A stretch of 20,339 nt of DNA from JBCBKP01 sp038521625 (lineage in GTDB: Bacteria > Planctomycetota > Phycisphaerae > Phycisphaerales > UBA1924). Positions within the stretch are counted from its first letter, which is position 1. Every line of letters begins with the position of its first letter. The translations under genes and the position numbers were made by a program. The notes beneath the pieces are model-generated. The model did not search any database and had not been told where the DNA came from. It saw only the letters and a program-made list of their open reading frames with translations. Location: contig JBCBKP010000043.1 of assembly GCA_038521625.1 (NCBI GenBank), positions 1 through 20,339 on the forward strand. Direction: 5' to 3'. Positions 14,840 to 20,339 of this stretch are shown here, in pieces.

Positions 14840-15780
14840 TCGCAGCCCTCTCGGTACATCACGCTGAACGCCGCCGCGTCGTTGTAGCTCACGATCTCAG
14901 TCGGCTCGGCCAGCGCCGCGACGCTCTCGTGGCGCATGAAGAAGCGCCGCACGAACTCGTCGATGTCGGTCTGGCTCAAGACGCCGAACGGCGCCGCCAG
15001 GTCGGCCGGCTGGCATGCGACGCCCGTGAAACGGACCGCGGCGAAGCCGGCGCGCCCGTCGGGGTCGCCGGTGCGGATCGAGAAGCCGTCGATCCGGCTC
15101 AGCGGCGGGGCGTCCTGCAGTCCTAGGGGGACGCCCGCGAAGACCTCGACGAAGGCGGCGTCCGTCCCGCGGTTGTCGCGGATCAGCAGGCGCGCGGCGC
15201 CGTCGCCGGCGTTGCCGTCGGGGTCGATCTCCATCCGGACCGTGATCAGCTGGGTCTCCTCGCCGCTGAAGGGCGACAGGCCGGTGATCTCGGCCGAGGC
15301 CGCGACGGCCGCGAACCCCTGACGCTGGATCGCCGCGGTCAGCTCGGAGCCGCCGTTGCGGCTGGCGATCGAGAAGGTGAACGCGGCCTCGGTCGGCACG
15401 TCGAAGGTGCCGTTGGCGTTCAGGTCGTGCCACAGCTGCAGCTCGGCGAACGCCAGCACCGGCGCCGCGGGGACGACGATGTTGGCGTCGATGACCGGGG
15501 TCGTGCTGGCCATCGCGGCGGACATCGAGAACGCGGCGTCGTTCTTGCGCGCGTCCCAGCTCTGGAACGGCCCGATGGCCGAGATCGCGTCGCGCTCGAC
15601 GGCGTCGGCGCCAGGCGCAACAACGCGGTGGGAGACCAGCGTCGTGCCCGGGAGGCTCGCCGGGCGCCAGTTGTCCTGACCGGCCAGCGCGGCGGCCGCG
15701 TCCAGCCCGGTCCAGTCGTACACCTGCGCGGCCGCGCTCTGTGAGAGCGCCGCCGCGGCGAAGATCGCGGCATGGCGCAT
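14833..15780 (-). CDS. Secreted protein with GC-type dockerin-like C-terminus
   Basis: 315 residues. The ATG at 15780 has GGAGG six bases upstream. The signal peptide is MRHAAIFAAAALSQSAAA, with cleavage before QVYDW. The central part is beta-rich and Asp/Gly-containing (WHDLNANGTFDVPTEAAFTFSI, LITVRMEIDPDGNAGDGAARLLI), like autotransporter-like or choice-of-anchor proteins of Planctomycetes; no enzymatic motif is seen. The last 60 residues read ACQPADLAAPFGVLSQTDIDEFVRRFF, then SYNDAAAFSVMY and EGCDQ. This is the Cys-x-ADL-x-PFG-x-L-x-DI-x-F pattern of the GC-type dockerin-like anchor, though here Gly-Cys is followed by two further residues. The second half-repeat is degenerate, so calcium or cohesin binding is uncertain. 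It shares the anchoring theme with the genes at 2728 and 4633, but its body is unrelated. Confidence 0.78.
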   Translation of the reverse strand: MRHAAIFAAAALSQSAAAQVYDWTGLDAAAALAGQDNWRPASLPGTTLVSHRVVAPGADAVERDAISAIGPFQSWDARKNDAAFSMSAAMASTTPVIDANIVVPAAPVLAFAELQLWHDLNANGTFDVPTEAAFTFSIASRNGGSELTAAIQRQGFAAVAASAEITGLSPFSGEETQLITVRMEIDPDGNAGDGAARLLIRDNRGTDAAFVEVFAGVPLGLQDAPPLSRIDGFSIRTGDPDGRAGFAAVRFTGVACQPADLAAPFGVLSQTDIDEFVRRFFMRHESVAALAEPTEIVSYNDAAAFSVMYREGCDQ

Positions 15781-15881
15781 GGGTCGCCTCCCGTCGGCCG
15801 CGGTGCGCGACCGGATAGGGGGGTCATCGATCCAGACGGCCCCGGTCGTGATCGAAGGGCGCCGATCGCGATGTTCTCGGA

Positions 15882-15896
15882 CCGGGCGTGGCCCGG
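15882..15896 (-). terminator. Candidate hairpin downstream of gatB
   Basis: CCGGGC (15882-15887) and GCCCGG (15891-15896) form a 6-bp stem with a GTG loop, about 30 bases past the gatB stop on the minus strand. There is no T-tract. The whole 146-base gap between gatB and the next minus-strand gene contains no other feature I can support. Confidence 0.32.
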
Positions 15897-15926
15897 GCGG
15901 GCGTCACGGCTTGCCCGGAGTCCCCG

Positions 15927-17534
15927 CTAGCTCCCGATCCGCTCGAGCAGCTTCTCGCGCGCGGCCTTGGCGTCGGCGGAGCCGCCGGACTTCTTCATGA
16001 CCTCGCCGATGAGGCGTCCGATCGCCTGCTGCTTGCCGGCGCGGATCTGCTCGACGATCGGGCCGTTGGCGGCGATGACCTCGTCGACCCAGGCCTCGAG
16101 GGCACCCTCGTCGCGGACGACGAGCCAGCCCTCGAACTCGGCGACGCCGGCGGGGTCGCGTCCCTCGAACCCGGGCTCGCAGAGCTTGGCGACGAGCTCG
16201 CCGGCGTTGCTCGACTGGATGGCGCCGTCCTCGCGGAGCTTGGCGAGCGAGGCGAGCTGCCCGGCGTCGATGGGGAGATCCTCGATGCCGCAGGCGCGCT
16301 CGTTGGCGAGTCGGGCGCCGTGCTGCAGCAGCACGTTGGCGACGGCCTTGTGGGCGCGCCCGCCGTCGATACCTGACTCGGTGGCGAGGACCACGGCCTC
16401 GTCGAACCGGTCGGCCAGGCCGCGCTCCTCGAGGATGACGTCGGCCTCGCCGGCGCTGAGGCCCGCTTCGACGTAGCGTTCGAGGCGGTGCAGCGGCGTC
16501 TCGGGCAGCGAGCGCCGGATCTGCTCGACCCAGGAGGGGTCGACCTCGAGCATCGGCAGGTCGGGGTCCGGGAAGTAGCGGTAGTCGTGGGCGTCTTCTT
16601 TCTCGCGCTGCGGCACGGTCACGGCGCGGGCGTCGTCCCAGCCGCGGGTCGACTTCATCCCGCGTCCCATGACGAGCCCGTCCTCGCGCCAGCGCTTCGG
16701 CTGCTCGGATAGCTCGTGGTCGATCGCGGCGCCGACGGCGCGGAAGCTGTTGAGGTTCTTGATCTCGACGATCGGGGTCGTGACGGTGCGTCCGCCGCTG
16801 AGGGTGATCACGCAGTTGATGTTGGGCTCGAACCTCATGTGGCCCTTCTGCATGACGCCCTCGGTCGCGCCGACGAAACGGCAGAGGCGCCGCAGGTGCT
16901 TGCAGAAGGCGACGACGTCTTCCGAGCTGGAGAACTCGGGCTGGGTGACGATCTCGAGCAGCGGGGTGCCGGCGCGGTTCAGGTCGACGATGCTGCCGCC
17001 GATCTCGGGCGGGACCGGCGCGCCGCCGGGGGCCTCGTGCAGCAGCTTGCCGGCGTCCTCCTCGAGGTGGGCGCGGATGATCCCGACGTGCTTCTCGCCG
17101 CCCTCGGGGTCGGTGTTGCCTCGGGCGTCGAGCCCGCGGTAGGCGGCGCGCCCGTCGAAGCAGAGCGGCAGGTCGTACTGGCTGATCTGGTAGCCCTTGG
17201 GCAGGTCGGGATAGGTATACCCCTTGCGGTCCCACTTGGTCTGCTTGGCGATCGAGCAGCCGAGGGCGAGGCCGACCCGGATCGAGAGCTCGATCGCGAG
17301 CCGGTTCATCACCGGCAAGGCCCCGGGCAGGGCGAGGACGACGGGGTCGAGCAGGGTGTTGGCGGGGCTCGATTCGAACTCGGGGTGGGCGGGGCTGGCG
17401 GAGGGCGCGAACATCTTGCGCCGGGTCCGCAGCTCGACGTGGACCTCGAGGCCGACGATCGGGCGGACCGACTCGATCTCGGCGGCCGCCCGCTGTTCCG
17501 GGGACATCACGCCCTCGTCCGAAGGTGCTGCCAT
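15927..17534 (-). CDS. gatB: Aspartyl/glutamyl-tRNA amidotransferase subunit B
   Basis: 535 residues. GatB with GatA and GatC converts Glu-tRNA(Gln) or Asp-tRNA(Asn) to the amidated form in bacteria lacking the matching synthetase. GatB binds the tRNA and activates the misacylated end with ATP, while GatA supplies ammonia. Landmarks are VGLEVHVEL (27-35), SPANTLLDPVVLALPGALPVMN (56-77), DRKGYTYPDLPKGYQISQYDLPL (102-124), RAHLEEDAGK (154-163), GTPLLEIVT, VEIKNLNSF, DYRYFPDPDLP and a YqeY-like C-terminal helical domain ending in AIGRLIGEVMKKSGG. It is a little longer than usual. The ATG at 17534 has no ribosome site, while the ATG at 17507 has GAGGG just upstream, so the first nine residues may be untranslated. 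The tRNA-binding strand reads PNINCVI rather than the commoner DVNVS, seen here as a lineage variant. No gatA or gatC is nearby. Confidence 0.95.
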   Translation of the reverse strand: MAAPSDEGVMSPEQRAAAEIESVRPIVGLEVHVELRTRRKMFAPSASPAHPEFESSPANTLLDPVVLALPGALPVMNRLAIELSIRVGLALGCSIAKQTKWDRKGYTYPDLPKGYQISQYDLPLCFDGRAAYRGLDARGNTDPEGGEKHVGIIRAHLEEDAGKLLHEAPGGAPVPPEIGGSIVDLNRAGTPLLEIVTQPEFSSSEDVVAFCKHLRRLCRFVGATEGVMQKGHMRFEPNINCVITLSGGRTVTTPIVEIKNLNSFRAVGAAIDHELSEQPKRWREDGLVMGRGMKSTRGWDDARAVTVPQREKEDAHDYRYFPDPDLPMLEVDPSWVEQIRRSLPETPLHRLERYVEAGLSAGEADVILEERGLADRFDEAVVLATESGIDGGRAHKAVANVLLQHGARLANERACGIEDLPIDAGQLASLAKLREDGAIQSSNAGELVAKLCEPGFEGRDPAGVAEFEGWLVVRDEGALEAWVDEVIAANGPIVEQIRAGKQQAIGRLIGEVMKKSGGSADAKAAREKLLERIGS

Positions 17535-17675
17535 CTGTGGATGCTAACGCCATCAATCCGCCCGATTCGCGAGACGGCTCTTGCGGAGGGCGGCTCGGGC
17601 TGTCAGACTCCGGGCGGGAGTCCGGTCGGGCGTTGTGTCCAGAGGGCCGGCGCGGGACTTGGCAGGGGTGGAGTC
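17535..17675. promoter_or_regulatory. Divergent region between gatB and membrane paralogue genes
   Basis: 141 bases that must carry both promoters. It contains one perfect hairpin, GACTCC (17606-17611) pairing with GGAGTC (17617-17622) around GGGCG. The plus-strand gene has AGGGG seven bases before its ATG. No clear -10 or -35 boxes are seen. Confidence 0.35.
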
Positions 17676-18500
17676 ATGCTGAAATGCCTCGTCGCCGGCG
17701 TGATCGCCGGCCTGGTCATGGCGGCGATCTGGGCCGCGATCATCTACTACACGCAGTACGAGCTCGGGTGGCTCGCGTGGGGCGTCGGGCTGGCGGTCGG
17801 CGGAGCTGTGACCGCCGCGGCCGGCGACCGCGCGGGAGCGCACCTCGGCCTGATGGCCGCGCTGATCGCCGCGGGCGCCGTTCTGCTGGGAAAGCTCAGC
17901 GCCGTGATCCTGTTCGTCGGCCCGGTGGGCGGTGTCTCGACTGGCGGCGACGAGACCGGGGCGTTGGTCGTCCTCTCGGACCTGGAGATCGCGCGGATCG
18001 AGCGCGAGGGGGGCTCGGTGCAGATGCCGGGCGGGATCTCGGTCGAGGAGGCCTTCGAGGAGGCGGACTACCCGCCGGAGATCTGGGCGGCCGCCCGGTC
18101 AAGGCTCGACGCGGAGCCGGATCCGATCCGAGATCTGGCGGTGTCGCATCCGTTCATGGCGGATCCGGAGTACCGGACGTCGCTCTACGCGGACAGCATC
18201 TTGCAGGATCGCGGGCTCGAGTACGTCGAGAGCGACGACCCCGAGGCGTCGTTGCGGGCGTATTACCCGGAGGGCATCTGGGAAGAGGCCGTGGCCTGGG
18301 AAAGCTCGCTGAGCGTCGAGGATCGAGCGAGATTCCTGAGTGCCGAGGCGCGAGAGTTCGAGGAGGCGATGGGTGAGTTCCAGGCCGCCCTGGTCGAAGA
18401 GGGCTTCAAGAGCACGTTCAGCCCGTGGGACCTGCTCTGGTTCTTCCTGGCCTGCGGCACGGCGTACAAGCTGGGCTCCTCCGGATTCGGGGGCGACTGA
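17676..18500 (+). CDS. Membrane protein of unknown function, first of tandem paralogues
   Basis: 274 residues. The ATG at 17676 follows AGGGG at a good distance and begins the first membrane helix; the much longer frame upstream lies antisense to gatB and is ignored. Three membrane helices are at about 5-25, 31-49 and 56-82, with the motif QYELGWLAWGVGLAVG after helix 1. A soluble, acidic region follows. It contains two copies of a short repeat, aromatic-x-P-x-x-W-x-x-A then L-x-x-E-x-x-I/A-R, at about 132-154 (YPPEIWAAARSRL) and 197-221 (YPEGIWEEAVAWESSL). Between them lies PFMADPEYR. A C-terminal hydrophobic segment STFSPWDLLWFFLACGTAYKLG (246-267) ends the protein. I do not know a function. 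The next gene has the same architecture 84 bases on. Confidence 0.72.
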   Translation: MLKCLVAGVIAGLVMAAIWAAIIYYTQYELGWLAWGVGLAVGGAVTAAAGDRAGAHLGLMAALIAAGAVLLGKLSAVILFVGPVGGVSTGGDETGALVVLSDLEIARIEREGGSVQMPGGISVEEAFEEADYPPEIWAAARSRLDAEPDPIRDLAVSHPFMADPEYRTSLYADSILQDRGLEYVESDDPEASLRAYYPEGIWEEAVAWESSLSVEDRARFLSAEAREFEEAMGEFQAALVEEGFKSTFSPWDLLWFFLACGTAYKLGSSGFGGD

Positions 18501-18510
18501 CGCTCCCCGG

Positions 18511-18538
18511 GGGGCATCGGTTGCCCCGCTGGCCAGCG
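18511..18538. repeat. Hairpin and 12-base palindrome between the membrane paralogues
   Basis: GGGGCA (18511-18516) pairs with TGCCCC (18522-18527) around TCGGT, and the perfect palindrome CGCTGGCCAGCG follows at 18527-18538. Both lie in the 84-base gap between the two paralogous genes. They may stop or attenuate transcription between the genes, or be a binding site. There is no T-tract. Confidence 0.35.
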
Positions 18539-18584
18539 AGGTCCGGCGACGCAACGATCCGGTCATGAGCCGGTACCCCGGGGC

Positions 18585-19523
18585 GTGCCCGTGAAGATGC
18601 TCCTCGCCATCGTGTTCGCGGTCGTCGGCGGCGCCATCGGCGCCGGCGTCTGGTCGCTGGTCGCGTCTCTGACCGGCTACGAGGTGGGATTCGTCGCTTC
18701 GCTCGTCGGTGCGATGGCCGGGGCGGGCGCGGCGTTGGGGGCTCGCGAGGAGTGCGGATTCGCCTCCGCGGCGATCGCGGTCGTCGTCGCGCTGGGCGCG
18801 GTGCTCGCCGGCAAGTACGCGGCGGTCTCGCTGATCGTGCTCAACTCGGAGCCGATCGTCGTCGAGGGCGCGATCAGCGAGCTCGCGCTGGACGTCCTTG
18901 AATCGTCGAACCAGGAGGCCGAGACGCTCGCGGTCGCGGCGATCGCCAACGGCGCCCGGCGCGAGGTCGGGCTGACCGAGGTCGACCTCTGGCGGGCCAT
19001 CGGCGAGTCGGCGAAGGCTCGGTTCCAGCCCGCGGAGTGGAGCGTCGCGATGGACGAGTGGCGGTCGCTCGACCAGGCGACGAAGGACATCGCGCTGCGG
19101 GCCCCCTTCCTGGCCGACCCCGAGATCCGCCTCGGCTACTTCGCCGACAAGATGATCCGGATGCGCGTCGAGCGTGGCGAGAGCGTCATGTGGCCCGACG
19201 ACGTCGACCCGGGCGAGGCCGCCGTCGAGACCGACTACCTGCCGCGCGTGTGGCGCGACGCCGAGACCTGGCGGGACAGCATGACCGCCGAGCAGCGGCT
19301 GATGGTGCTCGAGGAGGTCGCGAAGCGTTGGGAGTCGAGCCAGGGGCCCTCCGACGATGAGATCGAGGCCGTCGTCGACGAGATGGTCGACCGCGGCGAC
19401 GTGCTGGCGGACGACGTGAATCGGGCGTTCGCGAGCAGCTTCTCCGCGTTCGACATCCTCTGGTGGGTGCTCGCGGTCGCGGCGGCGGGTCGTCTGGGCT
19501 ACGGCGGGCTCACGGGCGAGTAG
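18585..19523 (+). CDS. Membrane protein of unknown function, second of tandem paralogues
   Basis: 312 residues from the GTG at 18585; a GTG at 18591 and an ATG at 18597 are close alternatives and none has a strong ribosome site. Architecture matches the preceding gene: three membrane helices (about 5-27, 33-52, 58-86), the motif TGYEVGFVASLVGAMAG after helix 1, and GKYAAV. The soluble part again has two repeat copies at about 147-171 (FQPAEWSVAMDEWRSL) and 218-242 (YLPRVWRDAETWRDSM). The shared PFLADPEIR lies between them, and the C-terminus SSFSAFDILWWVLAVAAAGRLG parallels STFSPWDLLWFFLACGTAYKLG upstream. Extra acidic residues (SDDEIEAVVDEMVDR) lengthen it near the end. The two proteins probably arose by duplication and may work together in the membrane; the role is unknown. 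The stop codon overlaps the convergent last gene by 14 bases. Confidence 0.73.
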   Translation: MPVKMLLAIVFAVVGGAIGAGVWSLVASLTGYEVGFVASLVGAMAGAGAALGAREECGFASAAIAVVVALGAVLAGKYAAVSLIVLNSEPIVVEGAISELALDVLESSNQEAETLAVAAIANGARREVGLTEVDLWRAIGESAKARFQPAEWSVAMDEWRSLDQATKDIALRAPFLADPEIRLGYFADKMIRMRVERGESVMWPDDVDPGEAAVETDYLPRVWRDAETWRDSMTAEQRLMVLEEVAKRWESSQGPSDDEIEAVVDEMVDRGDVLADDVNRAFASSFSAFDILWWVLAVAAAGRLGYGGLTGE

Positions 19524-20339
19524 CCGCGTTCCACAGGCGCGCGAGCGCTCGGCGCTCGGCACGCCCGGCGTGCATGCGCGGCACGCCCAGCCGATCCGCG
19601 AGGGCGTCGAGCGTGAGCGGCGCCGCGCCGTCGAGCCCGAATCTGGCCACGAGAATCTCGCGATCGCGGTCCTCGAGCGCGGAGAGGCTCGGCGTGTCGC
19701 ACCAGGGCGGCGGCGTGATCCACGCGTGCCAGCGCGGCGACGGGCGGAGCCGGTCGAGTTCCACCGGTGCGAGGCCCGCGGCCATGCGGCGTCCTGCACG
19801 CCCGGTGCCGGGGTCGCTCGCGGTGTGCGCGCCGAGCTTGGCGCGCCCGAGCGCGAGCGAGACCGAGGCGCCCAGGCGGCCGCCGCGGAGCGGCGCGAAG
19901 CGGTCCACCGCGTGGCCCGAGACGCGCAGCGCCTCGGCGAGCTGCGCCCGGGCCTCGGGGCCGGCGCGTCCCAGCAGGGGTCCCGGTCCCGCGCCCTCGA
20001 GCGCGGCGACGATGGCTCCGAGCTGCGAGGCCAGCAGGCGGACCCGCAGCAGGCCCGCCCAGCGCAGGTCGGTCTCGGCGTGGTCGATCGCGACCGCGCT
20101 CGCCGTCGGGCGCGCCAGCCGCAGAACGGCCCCGGCCGCACGCCATCTCAGGAACTGGTGGGCGAGCGCGAGCGCTGATTCGTCTCCGGCCGCGAGCGGT
20201 CGGACGGCCCGCCCGGTCTCGAGCTGCTCGCGCAGATCGGCCGGCGGGACCGCGACGGTGCCGTTCCGCACGATCTCGGGGCTCAGGAGGGTGTCGGCGG
20301 CGGCCGCGCGCTCGAACGCGGGTGAGTGCGGCGTCGTGA
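19510..20339 (-). CDS. Partial protein with sigma-region-4-like C-terminus
   Basis: At least 276 codons; the frame is open to the right edge, so the start is outside the window and the GTG at 20271 is probably internal. The last 55 residues resemble sigma factor region 4: ALEDRDREILVARFGLDGA, then LTLDALADRLGVPRMHAGRAERRALARLW. This matches the L-x-x-R-x-R-x-I-L-x-x-R-F-G-L-D-G start and the helix-turn-helix with E-x-R-A-L-x-R-L of group 1-3 sigma factors. The upstream 200 residues are Ala/Arg/Leu-rich helices that do not show the familiar region 2 motif in what is visible, so the protein may be a divergent sigma factor or a regulator that borrowed the DNA-binding module. The recognition helix has MHAGRAERRA in place of the usual RERVRQIE, and it may read a different -35 element. 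It overlaps the convergent membrane gene by 14 bases. Confidence 0.62.
   Translation of the reverse strand, partial: TTPHSPAFERAAAADTLLSPEIVRNGTVAVPPADLREQLETGRAVRPLAAGDESALALAHQFLRWRAAGAVLRLARPTASAVAIDHAETDLRWAGLLRVRLLASQLGAIVAALEGAGPGPLLGRAGPEARAQLAEALRVSGHAVDRFAPLRGGRLGASVSLALGRAKLGAHTASDPGTGRAGRRMAAGLAPVELDRLRPSPRWHAWITPPPWCDTPSLSALEDRDREILVARFGLDGAAPLTLDALADRLGVPRMHAGRAERRALARLWNAATRP

Noticed and set aside
18099..20141. 680-residue minus-strand open frame across the membrane paralogues
   Set aside because: It is antisense to two genes with membrane helices and shared motifs, and out of frame with the sigma-like protein; its Arg/Pro/Asp-rich composition is typical of high-GC antisense frames.

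Overview
This window comes from a high-GC bacterium with many secreted, signal-peptide-bearing proteins. Several families point to the Planctomycetota, probably a Phycisphaerae-like lineage. These are two secreted proteins with C-terminal dockerin/EF-hand-like tails, one of which ends in Gly-Cys, plus a third with a related 'ADL-APFG-L-DID' tail; a beta-helix protein with a PPAGPVTPT...EPR...PGD...PGSYFL N-terminus; a DUF4331 protein; and a Ser/Thr kinase fused to a TolB/WD40-like propeller. The taxonomic placement is inference from family resemblance, not a search result. I see no rRNA, tRNA, CRISPR array, insertion sequence or phage gene.

Layout. Bases 2-247 (+) hold the end of a GNAT acetyltransferase. 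A minus-strand block follows: two small zinc-finger plus membrane proteins that overlap by 4 bases (1731-818), then a PilZ protein (638-258). Next on the minus strand are a secreted DUF4331 protein (4299-2728) and a DUF4198 protein (2620-1850). Across a 333-base divergent region full of inverted repeats lies a plus-strand beta-helix protein with four glycine-rich blocks (4633-6582). It converges on a minus-strand kinase-propeller gene (9402-6595). Divergent from the kinase is a plus-strand LptF/LptG-type permease (9459-10604). Then come a GH57 glycoside hydrolase (10846-12120), an overlapping secreted protein of unknown function (12117-12815) and a second beta-helix protein (12983-14839). The last of these runs tail to tail, with a 7-base overlap, into a secreted dockerin-tailed protein (15780-14833). 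gatB follows on the minus strand (17534-15927). Divergent from it are two paralogous membrane proteins (17676-18500 and 18585-19523). The window closes with a partial minus-strand protein that has a sigma-region-4-like C-terminus (from the right edge to 19510).

How the genes fit together. Most of the window is accessory, envelope-directed content: two beta-helix proteins, two other secreted proteins with dockerin-like or related tails, two kinds of membrane protein pair, and a one-component kinase sensor. gatB and the Lpt permease are housekeeping genes among them. There is no single large pathway. The units that look linked are the zinc-finger pair, the GH57-secreted protein pair, the DUF4331-DUF4198 pair and the tandem membrane paralogues. 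The least understood parts are the tandem membrane family, which carries an internal repeat, the glycine-rich beta-helix protein and the divergent sigma-like protein.
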